The position numbers and the translations under genes were made by a program. A stretch of 64,000 nt of DNA, from contig NZ_AP024619.1 of NCBI RefSeq assembly GCF_019668485.1, positions 2,199,757 through 2,263,756 on the forward strand, written 5' to 3'. Below are positions 8,197 through 20,089 of this stretch, piece by piece. The notes below the pieces were generated by a model. The model was not told the DNA's origin and ran no database searches. It worked only from the letters and a program-made list of their open reading frames with translations. This stretch comes from Gelria sp. Kuro-4 (lineage in GTDB: Bacteria; Bacillota; DTU030; DUMP01). How positions within the stretch are numbered: the first letter of the stretch is position 1; each line of letters opens with the position of its first letter.

Positions 8197-9573
8197 TCAG
8201 CCCGCACTTTTTTCCAGCAAGACCACACACTCTACGTGCATGGTCTGGGGAAACATGTCTACCGGCTGGACCACCACCGCTTTCAATCCGTGTACGGCGA
8301 GAATGCCGAGATCCCGCGCCAGGGTGGCCGGGTGGCAGGAGACGTAAACCAGCCGCTCCGGACGGGCGGCGGCCAAGGCGGATAGGACCTCCGGCCGGCA
8401 GCCCTGGCGGGGTGGGTCCACCACCACTACGTCGGGGTGAACGCCGGCGGCGCTGAGCCGGGGCAGCACCTCTTCCACTCGGCCCAGGTGGAACTCGGCG
8501 TTCGCCACCCCGTTTTCCCGGGCGTTAAGGCGGGCGTCCTCTACGGCACTCGCCACCACCTCAATGCCGTGCACTTGACGTGCCTGGGCCGCCAGGAAAA
8601 GCGAGATGGTCCCGATGCCGCAGTAGGCGTCGAGCACTGTCTCTCTACCGGTCAGGGCGGCGTATTCCACCGCCTTTTCGTATAGTCTCACCGTCTGCGC
8701 AGGGTTGACCTGAAAAAACGACCCGCCCGAGATGCGGAAGCGATACGGTCCCAGGTATTCGCTGATGGTGGGACTTCCCCAGAGGGTCTGCCACTCCTCC
8801 CCCAGAATGACATTGGTGCGCTGCGGGTTCACGTTAAGAAGAAGGCTGGTCAGGCCGGGCACGCCGGCCACAAGTTTCTTCACCAGCCTCGTGAGCTGGG
8901 GCACCGCCCGCTCCCGGCTCACTAGAACCAGCATCAGCTCGCCCGTCTGCACCGCCACCCGCACCAAAAGGTGGCGCAGGAAGCCGGCACCCGTCTCCTC
9001 GTCGTACGCCGGTATCCTAAGCTCGTTCGCTGCCGCAAGCACCGCAGCCAGCGCCTGGTTGGCCCGCGGGTGTTGCAGGGGGCATTCCTCTATCTCGACC
9101 ACCCGATGGGTACGGGGGGCGTAAAACCCTGCCACCACCCGCCCGCCCCGCCGGGCGAGGGGAAACTGCGCCTTGTTGCGGTAGGCCCAGGGCTGGTCCA
9201 TGCCCAGGGTAGGGAGCACCGTAACGCCGCTCAGCCTGCCGATATGCCTGAGCGCCCGCTCCACCACCTGCTGCTTGAAGCGAAGCTGCCCCGGGTAGCT
9301 TAAGTGCTGCAGCCGGCAGCCGCCGCACGCAGGATAAGCCCGGCAGGCCGGTGTCACGCGGTGGGGCGCCGGGTCGAGCACCGCCTGCGCCAGTGCGCGG
9401 GCGTAGCTTTTTTGTACCGAGATGACGCGCGCCCGTATCTTCTCCCCCGGCAGGGCGCCGGGGACAAACACGGTGAAGCCCTCGTGACGCCCCACCCCCT
9501 CGCCGTTCGAGGCCAGGTCGGCGATCTCCAGCGTCACCTCCTGGCCGCGCCTTACCGGCGGGACCCCTTTCAC
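8197..9573 (-). CDS. rlmD: 23S rRNA (uracil-C5)-methyltransferase, RlmD/RlmCD family
   Basis: A 458-residue protein with an N-terminal TRAM domain (about residues 8-65), a 4Fe-4S cysteine cluster starting at Cys77, Cys83 and Cys86 (ACRAYPACGGC) and completed by the Cys in EIEECPL, and a C-terminal SAM-dependent methyltransferase domain. The SAM site is in LDAYCGIGTISLFLA; the catalytic region holds DPPRQGC and the nucleophile/base segment LVYVSCHP. Such enzymes methylate U747 and/or U1939 of 23S rRNA; Gram-positive members may do both, so specificity is open. Its start overlaps the upstream PK-like gene by 4 bp. Confidence 0.92.
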   Translation of the reverse strand: MKGVPPVRRGQEVTLEIADLASNGEGVGRHEGFTVFVPGALPGEKIRARVISVQKSYARALAQAVLDPAPHRVTPACRAYPACGGCRLQHLSYPGQLRFKQQVVERALRHIGRLSGVTVLPTLGMDQPWAYRNKAQFPLARRGGRVVAGFYAPRTHRVVEIEECPLQHPRANQALAAVLAAANELRIPAYDEETGAGFLRHLLVRVAVQTGELMLVLVSRERAVPQLTRLVKKLVAGVPGLTSLLLNVNPQRTNVILGEEWQTLWGSPTISEYLGPYRFRISGGSFFQVNPAQTVRLYEKAVEYAALTGRETVLDAYCGIGTISLFLAAQARQVHGIEVVASAVEDARLNARENGVANAEFHLGRVEEVLPRLSAAGVHPDVVVVDPPRQGCRPEVLSALAAARPERLVYVSCHPATLARDLGILAVHGLKAVVVQPVDMFPQTMHVECVVLLEKSAG

Positions 9574-10124
9574 TTCCCTGTCTCCCAGGGTTTGCAGATG
9601 ATCTCGTGGATCCTGGTCTTGAGGAACTCGCCCGAGTAGGCCGGGCGCATCACCAGGGCCGTGTCTGCCCCCCGGCCGGTGCCGCCCACGGCGATGATGT
9701 CCTCGCCATACGGGACAAGCCCCGCGTCCAGGGCCATCACCGCCACCTCCACGGCCACCTTGGTGCCCTGGCCGAAGAGGTAGAGGGTGTCCGCTACGAT
9801 GCGGCCCACATCAAACCCCTGGTGGGCGTTAATGAAACCGCGGGCCACGCCCCGAAAGAGGTGCGTGGTCGTGAGGACCTTGATGCCCTGGGCGGCAAAC
9901 TCCTGCCGCGTCTCGGGCGGCATCTCATCCACGTTGGGGCCGCGAAAGCCCACCTGGTGGGTGACGCACACCACTTCTAAGCCTTGGCCGGCAAACCGGC
10001 GCGCTGTCTCCCCGGTGTTGGAAGCCACCACCACGCGTTTGATTCCCAGTTCCTTAGCGCGCGCCACCGCCGCCTCTACGGTAGCCGCAGTGTTTTCCGG
10101 TCCACTTTTCGGCCAGGTTTTCAT
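9570..10124 (-). CDS. stand-alone pyruvate kinase alpha/beta (C-terminal) domain protein
   Basis: A 184-residue protein starting MKTWPKSGPENTAATVEAA. It matches the C-terminal alpha/beta domain of pyruvate kinase (IKRVVVASNTGETARRFAG), which in full enzymes binds allosteric effectors. There is no catalytic TIM barrel here, so it cannot be a pyruvate kinase. Such single-domain proteins occur in Clostridia and archaea; their role is unknown. I chose the ATG at 10124 (GGGAGG 7 nt upstream) over an in-frame TTG five codons earlier that lies inside the ribosome-binding site. The gene overlaps the rRNA methyltransferase gene by 4 bp. Confidence 0.8.
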   Translation of the reverse strand: MKTWPKSGPENTAATVEAAVARAKELGIKRVVVASNTGETARRFAGQGLEVVCVTHQVGFRGPNVDEMPPETRQEFAAQGIKVLTTTHLFRGVARGFINAHQGFDVGRIVADTLYLFGQGTKVAVEVAVMALDAGLVPYGEDIIAVGGTGRGADTALVMRPAYSGEFLKTRIHEIICKPWETGK

Positions 10125-10330
10125 GCTCCAACCTCCCAAATTGTTCCTTGATCCTTCGTTCTCCGCACTGAAGGGGTATTTCCTTTTTCCCCTCTGCGGT
10201 AATTCTTTCGCCTTCAGGAGAAACTTTCCTTCTCATGGAACCGCAAGTTTTGCCATACTAAGGGAGAGACGCAGGTCGCCGGAAGGCTCGTTTCGACTCC
10301 CCGGCCGCCTGAAACAAGGGAGTGAAATGA

Positions 10331-10876
10331 ATGACGGAAGAAAGGCCCCAAGAAGTACTGGCCGGCATCAACCGCGAGCTCGACCAAAACACCGCCGCCC
10401 ACCTGGCGCAGTTGGGGACGGGCACGCCGGCCGCCCAGGCCCAGGAACAGCTCAAGGCGCTCCTCACCCAGCTGGTGGACACCGCCCGCCGGCAGCAGCT
10501 GACCGCCGAACAGAACACCCAGTCCACATTGAGCCAGGCCTCCACCTCCCTGGCCGGCCGGCAACGCCTCGACCAGATCTTCGCCCTCCTGAACCAGATC
10601 CAGCAGGGTCTGGCCGGCCAAACCCTCTCGCCGGCCCTGGCCCAAACCTACCGCAGCCAGGTGGACCAAGTGGAGGGGCAGCTGCGCCAGCAGATCCGTG
10701 AGACCGACAGCCAGGTAACCCAGGGCCTGCAGCAGGCCGTAGCCGCCCTGGCCCAGGCCCAGAGCGCGATGCTGGACGCGCAAACGTACGCCCAGCTCGA
10801 ACAGCTGGTGGGGAACCTGAAGCAGTCGCTCAGCCAGTGGCAGAGCCAGCCGCCCGCTGGGGCGCCGCTGCAGTAA
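10331..10876 (+). CDS. Gln-rich coiled-coil protein, unknown function
   Basis: A 181-residue soluble protein composed almost entirely of Gln, Ala, Leu, Thr and Ser, predicted as one long helical coiled coil with heptad-like spacing (LKALLTQLVDTARRQQL, then LDQIFALLNQIQQGL, then VDQVEGQLRQQI). It has no Cys, no signal peptide and no membrane segment. The ATG follows GGGAG at 8 nt. A strong hairpin directly follows the stop. Its size and composition resemble the protein encoded at 11893-12354 on the other strand, so the two may be distant relatives. I do not recognise a named family. Confidence 0.7.
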   Translation: MTEERPQEVLAGINRELDQNTAAHLAQLGTGTPAAQAQEQLKALLTQLVDTARRQQLTAEQNTQSTLSQASTSLAGRQRLDQIFALLNQIQQGLAGQTLSPALAQTYRSQVDQVEGQLRQQIRETDSQVTQGLQQAVAALAQAQSAMLDAQTYAQLEQLVGNLKQSLSQWQSQPPAGAPLQ

Positions 10877-10878
10877 CT

Positions 10879-10918
10879 AAAGGGACGGGTCAACGCCCCG
10901 GCGGCGGCCCGTCCCTTT
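10879..10918. terminator. bidirectional hairpin terminator
   Basis: Perfect 11-bp inverted repeat: AAAGGGACGGG at 10879-10889 pairs with CCCGTCCCTTT at 10908-10918, with an 18-nt GC-rich loop. It lies between two convergent genes, and the stop of the minus-strand gene (10890-10892) falls in the loop. The U-tract is short on either strand. Confidence 0.75.
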
Positions 10919-11183
10919 CCTGTTGCTGGCAGACCGGTTTCTTGAAGCCCAGCCCCAGGTTGCTGCCCGCACCCGCCAGGCGTGCCCGGAGGTCTTTCAC
11001 CCGGCTTTCCGGCAGCTCCGCCATCTCGGCCACTTCTTTGTCGTTCATCCCCAGAGCGAAGGCATCCAGCACCGGCCCCAGGCTGGTGCCGAGCTCCCGC
11101 TCCAGCGCCGAGCAGTCTACCTTCACATCCTCCTGCTGCAGGCGCGGCCGCACCTTGTCCTTCCTCTCACCCGGCGTTGCCAC
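10890..11183 (-). CDS. small protein with helix-turn-helix-like core
   Basis: A 97-residue protein. The middle segment LDAFALGMNDKEVAEMAELPESRVKDLRARL (about residues 39-69) has the spacing of a helix-turn-helix, similar to sigma-region-4 or response-regulator recognition helices. The ends are polar and Gln/Pro-rich. It begins at GTG 11183, sharing one base with the stop of the DUF421 gene (TAGTG), so it is almost certainly co-translated with it. DNA binding is inferred from pattern only. Confidence 0.6.
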   Translation of the reverse strand: MATPGERKDKVRPRLQQEDVKVDCSALERELGTSLGPVLDAFALGMNDKEVAEMAELPESRVKDLRARLAGAGSNLGLGFKKPVCQQQERDGPPPGR

Positions 11184-11905
11184 TAGCGTTCGCCCCCTTC
11201 CTGGCGCTCCACCGTCAGCCCGCCCAGCTCGTCCAACGTGGCCCGTTTCACCTCCGCCAGGCGCCGCACTCCCTTGGCACTTAGCTCCCGTATCAGGTGC
11301 CCCAGCCCCAGGCGCACCTTGTCCAGGTTGGCATAGACCACCTCGCCGTTTTCCACCAGCACCGTGGGGTTGAGGCCCGGCGCCGTGCTGAGCCCGAGAT
11401 CCTTCGGCGTCAAGGGCTGGCGTTCCGGCTTAAGCAGAACGCTCAGCTTCCCGTTGGGCTCCAGCACCGCCTCCTGCACGTCCTCGATGTTCGTCACATT
11501 TTTCTCGCGCAGCATAATAAGGAGGTCGGCCATGGAGACGCGTTCCTGTTTCAGGTTCTTGGTCACCACTTCCCCGTTTTCAATCAGCACGCTGGGTTTG
11601 CCCTGTAAGAAGTTCTCGATCCTGCGGCTGCGCAAAACCACCTTGGAGATCAGGTAGTTGATGGCCGCAATGAGGACCAGAGGAATCAGTCCGTGGGTAA
11701 AGGGGGTCTTCTCGTCCTCCATGGGGATGACGACCGCCGAACCAAGGATGATGATCACCAAGAGGTCGAAGGGAGAAAGCTGGCCGATGGTTCTCTTGCC
11801 CATAAAGCGAATCGCCAGCAGGGCAAAGGCAAACAGCACCGCTGCCCGGAGCACCAACCAAAGATCAGTGGCATGCAGGTGCAAGAGCTTGGCTACACCG
11901 GCCAC
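11183..11905 (-). CDS. DUF421 (YetF/YrbG-like) membrane protein
   Basis: A 240-residue protein with three N-terminal membrane helices (about 15-35, 45-62, 70-90) containing RFMGKRTIGQLSPFDLLVII, the hallmark of DUF421. Two small alpha/beta soluble repeats follow, each with a G-x-V-L-I/V-E-N-G-E-V pattern (PSVLIENGEVV near 105 and PTVLVENGEVV near 180). Homologues in Bacillus occur in the spore inner membrane and influence spore resistance; that role here is inference. It overlaps the upstream coiled-coil gene by 13 bp and the downstream HTH-like gene by 1 bp, giving a tight three-gene operon. Confidence 0.88.
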   Translation of the reverse strand: MAGVAKLLHLHATDLWLVLRAAVLFAFALLAIRFMGKRTIGQLSPFDLLVIIILGSAVVIPMEDEKTPFTHGLIPLVLIAAINYLISKVVLRSRRIENFLQGKPSVLIENGEVVTKNLKQERVSMADLLIMLREKNVTNIEDVQEAVLEPNGKLSVLLKPERQPLTPKDLGLSTAPGLNPTVLVENGEVVYANLDKVRLGLGHLIRELSAKGVRRLAEVKRATLDELGGLTVERQEGGER

Positions 11906-12354
11906 GCCGCTTCTCCTCCCTTCCCGCTCACCCGCTCCCGGGCCGCCGCCAGGCCCTCCGTGAGCTGGGCCTGGCGCTTCAGGCCGGTACCCAAGCGCGC
12001 CGCGTGCACCAGCTCAGCTATGCAGTGTTCGAGCGCCTTCTCCCGCGCCTGCGCCCGGCTGCGTTCCTCCCGCCAGGCCAGCTCCAGGGCGGCCGTAAGT
12101 GCCGCTTCCAACTGCGCCGGGCTCTCCCCGGCCGGGCCGGCGCGCACCAGCTCCGACAGCAGCACCTCCAGCTGGGCCTGGTTCTGCGCCTCGGTTATGC
12201 CTTCTTTAACCTCCGGCAGGAGCTGGCTCAGGTTCTGTTCCACGCCTGTGGCCTGGTCTTCCACCTGGCTGAGCAGGGCGGCGAGAAACTGCTTGAGGCG
12301 CAGGCGCTCGCCGCCGAGAACCGGGGCCTGCGGCGCTGAGTCTTTCTCCGGCAT
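11893..12354 (-). CDS. coiled-coil protein, first gene of DUF421 operon
   Basis: A 153-residue soluble, strongly helical protein (Leu/Glu/Ala/Gln-rich) with stretches such as LKQFLAALLSQVEDQATGVEQNL and ELAWREERSRAQAREKALEHCIAEL. The ATG at 12354 is chosen because AGGAGGAG lies 8 nt upstream; the longer frame from 12381 has no such site. The stop lies 13 bp inside the DUF421 gene. No known family is recognised. Its likeness in length and composition to the 10331-10876 product suggests a related pair flanking the DUF421 and HTH-like genes. Confidence 0.65.
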   Translation of the reverse strand: MPEKDSAPQAPVLGGERLRLKQFLAALLSQVEDQATGVEQNLSQLLPEVKEGITEAQNQAQLEVLLSELVRAGPAGESPAQLEAALTAALELAWREERSRAQAREKALEHCIAELVHAARLGTGLKRQAQLTEGLAAARERVSGKGGEAAWPV

Positions 12355-12432
12355 AAGAATCTCCTCCTGCCTTATGTTCACCGGGCCGGAGGAGAGCTAT
12401 GCATAGGGCGACGTTCCCGAAAAAGCGCGGCG

Positions 12433-13878
12433 TCAGCTGAGTTTCTCTTTCAGCAGCTTGTTCACCACGGCCGGGTTGGCCTTACCGCGCGTAGCCTTCA
12501 TCACCTGGCCCACCAGGAAGGTGAGGGCCTTTTCCTTACCGCCGCGGTAGTCCGCTACCACCGCCGGGTTGGCTGCGATCACCTGGTCCACAATACCCCC
12601 CAGCTCGCCTTCATCGGAGATCTGCACCAGGCCGCGCTGCTTGACGATCTCCTCGGGATCGGCCCCCGTTTTAAAGAGCTCCTCGAAAACGTCTTTGGCG
12701 ATCTTGCCGCTGATGGTGCCCTTCTTAACCAGGGTGAGGAGTTTTGCCAGGTGCTGCGGCGTGAGCGGCGTTTCGGCAATGTCTTTACCCTCGGCGTTGA
12801 GGAGGCGCAACGCCTCGCTCATCAGCCAGTTGCTCACCGCCTTGGGGTCAGGTAACAGGCGCACGCACTCGTCGTAGAAGTCGGCCAAGGAACGCGAGGC
12901 CGTGAGCACCTCGGCGTCGTAGGCCGGGAGGCCGTATTCGCGCATGAAGCGGGCGCGGCGGGCATCGGGCAGCTCTGGAAGGCTGCGGCGGATCTCCTCC
13001 ACCCACGCCCGGTCGACAACCACCGGCACCAGGTCCGGGTCTGGGAAGTAGCGGTAGTCGTGGGCCTCTTCCTTGCCGCGCATGCTTACGGTGACGCTGC
13101 GGGCCTCGTCCCAGTGCCGCGTCTCCTGGACAATCACCTCGCCTGCCGCCACGGCCTCTTTCTGCCGCTCTTCCTCGTACTCGAGGCCCTTAAAGACGGC
13201 CCGGAAGGAGTTCAAGTTCTTAAGCTCGGTCTTGGTGCCGAACTTTTCGCTGCCGCGCGGGCGTACGGAAAGGTTGGCGTCGCAGCGCAGCGACCCTTCC
13301 TCCATCTTGCAGTCGGAGACGCCCAGGTACTGCAGGATGGTCTTCAGTTTCGTCAGGTAGAGGCGCGCCTCTTCCGGGGAGCGGATGTCCGGCTCGCTCA
13401 CGATCTCGATGAGCGGCACCCCGGAGCGGTTAAAGTCCACCAGGCTCGTGGCCGCGGCGGCGATGTCGCCGGCGTGCAGCAGTTTGCCGGCGTCTTCTTC
13501 CAGGTGCACGCGCTTGATGCGGATCCGGCGCGGCTCCCCGTTTACCTCGATGTCCACGTACCCGTTCTCCGCCAGCGGCTGGTCGTACTGGGAAATCTGG
13601 TAAGCCTTGGGAAGATCGGGGTAGAAGTAGTTCTTGCGGTCGAACTTGCTGAAGGAGGCAATCTCGCAGTTGAGTGCCAGGGCCGCGCGCAGGGTGTACT
13701 CCAGCGCCTTCTTGTTGAGCACCGGCAGCACCCCCGGCATGCCCAGGCAGATGGGGCAAACGTGGGTGTTGGGCGGTGCGCCGAACGCGGTACTGCAGCG
13801 GCAGAACACCTTGCTCTGGGTGGCCAGCTCCACGTGCACCTCCAGGCCGATGACTGTCTCCAGGTCTTCCTTACGCAC
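12433..13878 (-). CDS. gatB: Asp-tRNA(Asn)/Glu-tRNA(Gln) amidotransferase subunit B
   Basis: A 481-residue GatB. It phosphorylates Glu-tRNA(Gln) or Asp-tRNA(Asn) and amidates it with ammonia channelled from GatA. The N-terminus [20 protein letters not shown] and the cysteines in CPICLGMPG (zinc-binding in the family) are present, as is the cradle-domain signature [18 protein letters not shown]-terminal YqeY-like tail domain contacts tRNA. I chose GTG 13878 because GGAGGTGA lies 5 nt upstream; this start overlaps the gatA stop by 8 bp. The far longer open frame to 13977 is not credible. Confidence 0.96.
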   Translation of the reverse strand: MRKEDLETVIGLEVHVELATQSKVFCRCSTAFGAPPNTHVCPICLGMPGVLPVLNKKALEYTLRAALALNCEIASFSKFDRKNYFYPDLPKAYQISQYDQPLAENGYVDIEVNGEPRRIRIKRVHLEEDAGKLLHAGDIAAAATSLVDFNRSGVPLIEIVSEPDIRSPEEARLYLTKLKTILQYLGVSDCKMEEGSLRCDANLSVRPRGSEKFGTKTELKNLNSFRAVFKGLEYEEERQKEAVAAGEVIVQETRHWDEARSVTVSMRGKEEAHDYRYFPDPDLVPVVVDRAWVEEIRRSLPELPDARRARFMREYGLPAYDAEVLTASRSLADFYDECVRLLPDPKAVSNWLMSEALRLLNAEGKDIAETPLTPQHLAKLLTLVKKGTISGKIAKDVFEELFKTGADPEEIVKQRGLVQISDEGELGGIVDQVIAANPAVVADYRGGKEKALTFLVGQVMKATRGKANPAVVNKLLKEKLS

Positions 13879-15352
13879 GGGTCTCACCTCCAGCTGCCGT
13901 AAGCGGCGGACGTTTCTTATGGTGTTCGGTGCTCTGTTCGTAGGCGTAGGCCGCCTTAAGGAGCGCACCCTCGGCAAAGGGCTTCGCCAGAAGCTGCAGG
14001 CCCACCGGCAGGCCCCGGCTGAAGCCGCACGGGATCGTTAGACCTGGGATACCGGCCAGGTTCACCGGGATGGTGCAGATGTCGGAGAGGTACATCTGCA
14101 GCGGGTTGTCCGCCTTCTCGCCGATCTTGAAGGCTGGGGTGGGCGAGGTGGGCGTCACCAGAAGGTCGTACTTCTCAAAGGCCCGGTCAAAGTCCTGTTT
14201 GATCAAGGTGCGCACCTGCTGCGCCTTCCTGTAGTATGCATCGTAGTAGCCGGAGCTTAAGGCGTAGGTGCCGATGATGATCCGCCGCCGCACCTCGGCG
14301 CCGAAGCCGCGGCTGCGGGTCTTTTCGTACAGGGTGACGAGCTCTGGAGCGTCCGCCCTGAGGCCGTAGCGCACGCCGTCGAAGCGGGCCAGGTTGGAGG
14401 AAGCCTCCGCCGGCGCCAGAATGTAGTACACGGGGAGCGCATAGTCGGTGTGCGGGAGCGAGGTCTCCTCGACCGTAGCCCCCAGGTTCTCCAGTACCTT
14501 CACCGCCGCCATGATCACCTGCTTCACGTCCGGGTCGACACCTTCGGCGAAGTACTCCCGCGGCAGGCCCACCTTCAGGCCCTTGATCTCCCGGCCCAAG
14601 TAGCGGGTATAGTCCGGCACTTCCACCGGGGCGGAGGTGGAGTCCAGCTTATCCCAGCCAGAGATGGCGTTCAGCACCAGGGCGCAGTCCGTGACATCTT
14701 TGGTGAAAGGACCGATCTGGTCCAGGGACGAAGCGAAGGCCACCAGGCCGAAGCGCGAGACGCGGCCGTAGGTGGGCTTCAGCCCTACCACCGAGCAGAG
14801 CGAAGCCGGCTGGCGGATGGAACCGCCGGTGTCGGAGCCCAGGCTGAAGGTAGCCTGGCCGGCGGCGACCGCCGCCGCCGAGCCGCCGCTCGAGCCGCCC
14901 GGCACGCGGGTGAGGTCCCAGGGGTTGTGGGTGGTAAAAAAGGCCGAGTTCTCAGTGGAAGAACCCATGGCGAACTCGTCCAGGTTGGTTTTGCCCACCA
15001 TCACGGTGCCGGCCGCCTGGAGGCGTTCCACCACGGTGGCGTTGTAAGGCGGAATGAAGTTTTCCAGGATGCGCGACGAACAGGTGGTGCGCACGCCGCG
15101 GGTACACATGTTGTCCTTGAGGGCCATGGGTACGCCGGCCAACGGCCCCAGTTTTTCGCCCCGGGCGCGGGCTTCATCCACCTTACGCGCCGCCGCCAGG
15201 GCCTCCTCGCGCGTCACGGTAACAAAGGCATGCACCGCCGGCTCGACCGCTGCCAGGCGCCCGAGCACAGCTTCCACCGCCTCCACCGCGCTCACTTCCC
15301 GCGCAGCCAGGAGCCGGCCCAGCTCGTGCGCCGTCAGGTCGTAGATCTCCAC
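13871..15352 (-). CDS. gatA: Asp-tRNA(Asn)/Glu-tRNA(Gln) amidotransferase subunit A
   Basis: A 493-residue amidase-signature enzyme, the glutaminase of GatCAB. The Ser-cisSer-Lys triad is visible at Lys79 (ALKDN), Ser154 ([10 protein letters not shown]) and Ser178 ([10 protein letters not shown]), the numbering also seen in characterised GatA. The length is standard. It lies 15 bp after gatC and overlaps gatB, so the three subunits are made in order C-A-B. An intact GatCAB implies that this organism forms Gln-tRNA(Gln) and/or Asn-tRNA(Asn) indirectly. Confidence 0.97.
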   Translation of the reverse strand: MEIYDLTAHELGRLLAAREVSAVEAVEAVLGRLAAVEPAVHAFVTVTREEALAAARKVDEARARGEKLGPLAGVPMALKDNMCTRGVRTTCSSRILENFIPPYNATVVERLQAAGTVMVGKTNLDEFAMGSSTENSAFFTTHNPWDLTRVPGGSSGGSAAAVAAGQATFSLGSDTGGSIRQPASLCSVVGLKPTYGRVSRFGLVAFASSLDQIGPFTKDVTDCALVLNAISGWDKLDSTSAPVEVPDYTRYLGREIKGLKVGLPREYFAEGVDPDVKQVIMAAVKVLENLGATVEETSLPHTDYALPVYYILAPAEASSNLARFDGVRYGLRADAPELVTLYEKTRSRGFGAEVRRRIIIGTYALSSGYYDAYYRKAQQVRTLIKQDFDRAFEKYDLLVTPTSPTPAFKIGEKADNPLQMYLSDICTIPVNLAGIPGLTIPCGFSRGLPVGLQLLAKPFAEGALLKAAYAYEQSTEHHKKRPPLTAAGGETRA

Positions 15353-15367
15353 GTTGCCTCCCCCTCT

Positions 15368-17694
<2,327 letters not shown>

Positions 17695-17749
17695 CTACCT
17701 GTTTCTTCTATTATACCCAACCGGCAACTAAGAACAAGCCGATCACCGC

Positions 17750-19978
17750 TTACGCCCGCTTGAGCGGCGCGTAGCGCACGGCCAGGTCCTTTACCCCGGC
17801 GCCTGGGAACGCCACCGTAATGATCGCGTCCTCCCCCTCGCCGCGGCAGCGCACCACCGTGCCGGCGCCGAACTTCTTGTGCTCCACCCGGTCACCCGGC
17901 CGCCAGCCGGCGGCGCCGCGCGCAAAGCCCTCTTCCTTCTCCACCGCCACCGGGGCAGCCGCCGGCCGCGCCGTGCGGCGCTCCCGCCCCGGGCGCGCTC
18001 CCCCAGACGCCGGCGCTGCTTCCTCCTCGCCCGGCCGGCGCACCCGTCGCACCAGGTGATCCGGAATCTCGGCGATAAAGCGGGAAGGGGTCGTGAGGGT
18101 GACGTTGCCGTACAGGTAGCGCTCCTGGGCATAGCTCAGGTAAAGGCGCTTTTTGGCCCGGGTAAGGCCCACGTAACAGAGGCGCCGCTCTTCCTCCAGC
18201 TCGGACTCCCGTTCCAGAGAGCGGCTGTGGGGAAAGAGCCCTTCCTCCAGGCCCACCAGGAACACCACCGGAAACTCCAGGCCCTTGGCGCTGTGGAGCG
18301 TCATCAGCGTCACCGCCTCCGCCCCGGTATCGTAGTTGTCCTGGTCGGTAAAGAGCGAAATCGTGGCCAGAAAGGCCGGTAGCGAAGCATCCTCGTTGGT
18401 CGCCATGAAGCTCTTGGCCACGTTGAGGAACTCGTTGAGGTTCTCCTCGCGGCTCTGGGCCTCCGGCGTCCGTTCCGCCCTCAGCGCGGCCAGGTAACCC
18501 GTCCGGTCCAGCACCGCCGCCACCAGGTCGGTTAACGGAGCGTGCAGCGCCAGGTCGGTCAGTTCCCGCATGGTCCGGCCAAACTCCACCAGCGCAGCAG
18601 CCGCCTTCTTTTGCACTCCCGCTATCTCTCCCGCCCGGGCGGCCGCCGCCAGCGGGTCCAGGCCGTTTTCCCGCGCGAAGGCGAGAAGCCGCGCCTGGGT
18701 CTGCAGCCCGACACCGCGCCGGGGTGTGTTGATCACCCGCTCCAGGCTCAGGGTGTCGTCGGGGTTCACCAGGAGCCGCAGGTAGGCCAGGGTGTCCTTG
18801 ATCTCCAGGCGCTCGTAAAAGCGCAGCCCGCCGACGATGCGGTAGGGCACGCGCTCGTTTAGAAAGGCTTCTTCCAGGAGGCGGGACTGGGCGTTGGTGC
18901 GGTAGAGCACGGCGCAGTCCCGAAGGCGGAACCCGCGCCCCAAGAGGTGCTCTACCTCCTCAACCACAAAGCGCGCCTCATCTTCGCCGTCGTCGGCGGC
19001 GTACAGGCGCAGCTTGTCCCCCTGGCCGTTGGCCGTCCAGAGGTGCTTGTCTTTTTTCTGAATGTTGTTGGCCACCAGGTAATTGGCGGCGTCCAGGATG
19101 GTCTGGGTGGAGCGGTAGTTCTCCTCCAGCTTGATAACCTCGGCGTGGGGAAAATCGCGCTCGAACTCCAGGATGTTGCGGATGTCGGCGCCACGGAAGC
19201 CGTAGATGGACTGGTTGTCGTCCCCCACCACAAAGAGGTTCTGGTGCTCCCCAGCCAGCAGGCGCACCAGCTCATACTGCGCATGGTTGGTGTCCTGGTA
19301 CTCGTCCACCAGGATATGGCGGAAACGCCCCTGCCAGTGCGCCAGGGCGTCCGGCCACGTCGTCAGCACCTCCACCGTCAGGCGCAGCAGGTCGTCGAAG
19401 TCCAGGGCGTTATTCGCCTTCAGGGCAGCCTGGTACGCGCGGTAAACCCCCGCCGCCCGTTCCAGGAAAAAGCCGCTGGCGTCGCAGTTCTCCGCCCGCA
19501 GCCAGTAGCTGTAAAAGCCATCCGGGCCGACCAGCTCGTTCTTCGCCCGCGAAATCAGGAACTGGATGGTGCGCGGGTTGTACAGCTTTTCGTCCAGGTT
19601 CGCCTCCCGCACGCAGCGGCGGATGAGGCTGCCCTGGTCGTCGGCATCGTAGATGACGAAGTTGGCGCCGTAACCCAGGCGCAGGATCTCCCGCCTCAGC
19701 AGGCGCCCGCAGACGGCGTGGAAGGTACCCAGCCAGATTCCCGCCACCCGGGCGCCGATAAGCTGCTCCACCCGCTCGCGCATCTCGGCGGCCGCCTTAT
19801 TGGTGAAAGTGATGGCCAGAATCTCTTCCGGCCGCACACCGCGCTCCAGAAGGTAGGCGATGCGGTGGGTGAGCACGCGCGTTTTGCCGCTGCCTGCCCC
19901 GGCGAGGATGAGGAGCGGGCCTGCGCCGTGCTCCACCGCCCGGCGCTGCTCCGGGTTGAGCCCTGCCAGTAAATCCAT
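17750..19978 (-). CDS. pcrA: PcrA/UvrD-type superfamily 1 DNA helicase
   Basis: A 742-residue 3'-5' SF1A helicase. Q-motif and N-terminus LNPEQRRAVEHGAGPLLILA, Walker A AGAGSGKT (26-33), the DExx box as VDEYQDTN, motif III in VVGDDNQSIYGFRGAD, motif IV/V in EENYRS and TLHSAKGLEF, and motif VI VGLTRAKKRLYL are all present. A C-terminal Tudor-like segment (GDRVEHKKFGAGTVV), which in PcrA contacts RNA polymerase, is intact. It probably heads the pcrA-ligA-gatCAB run; a sigma-H-like promoter lies upstream. Confidence 0.96.
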   Translation of the reverse strand: MDLLAGLNPEQRRAVEHGAGPLLILAGAGSGKTRVLTHRIAYLLERGVRPEEILAITFTNKAAAEMRERVEQLIGARVAGIWLGTFHAVCGRLLRREILRLGYGANFVIYDADDQGSLIRRCVREANLDEKLYNPRTIQFLISRAKNELVGPDGFYSYWLRAENCDASGFFLERAAGVYRAYQAALKANNALDFDDLLRLTVEVLTTWPDALAHWQGRFRHILVDEYQDTNHAQYELVRLLAGEHQNLFVVGDDNQSIYGFRGADIRNILEFERDFPHAEVIKLEENYRSTQTILDAANYLVANNIQKKDKHLWTANGQGDKLRLYAADDGEDEARFVVEEVEHLLGRGFRLRDCAVLYRTNAQSRLLEEAFLNERVPYRIVGGLRFYERLEIKDTLAYLRLLVNPDDTLSLERVINTPRRGVGLQTQARLLAFARENGLDPLAAAARAGEIAGVQKKAAAALVEFGRTMRELTDLALHAPLTDLVAAVLDRTGYLAALRAERTPEAQSREENLNEFLNVAKSFMATNEDASLPAFLATISLFTDQDNYDTGAEAVTLMTLHSAKGLEFPVVFLVGLEEGLFPHSRSLERESELEEERRLCYVGLTRAKKRLYLSYAQERYLYGNVTLTTPSRFIAEIPDHLVRRVRRPGEEEAAPASGGARPGRERRTARPAAAPVAVEKEEGFARGAAGWRPGDRVEHKKFGAGTVVRCRGEGEDAIITVAFPGAGVKDLAVRYAPLKRA

Positions 19979-20029
19979 GCACTGATCCTCCAGTTTCTGC
20001 CCTACCAGCCTATTTTACTACCCAACAGA

Positions 20030-20057
20030 CTTCGACACCCACCGCAGGTTTTCCTTT
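20030..20057 (-). promoter_or_regulatory. sigma-H-like promoter upstream of pcrA
   Basis: On the minus strand AAAGGAAAA (20057-20049) is followed after 12 nt by GTCGAAG (20036-20030). This fits the Bacillus sigma-H consensus RnAGGAwWW, 11-12 nt, RnnGAAT at all but the last base. The -10 also contains the Spo0A-box core TGTCGAA. It lies about 50 bp before the pcrA start. A 27-codon frame across it has no ribosome-binding site and is better explained by the promoter. Confidence 0.55.
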
Positions 20058-20089
20058 TTGTACAATTCGTTGCGCCTGCTGCCGATAAG

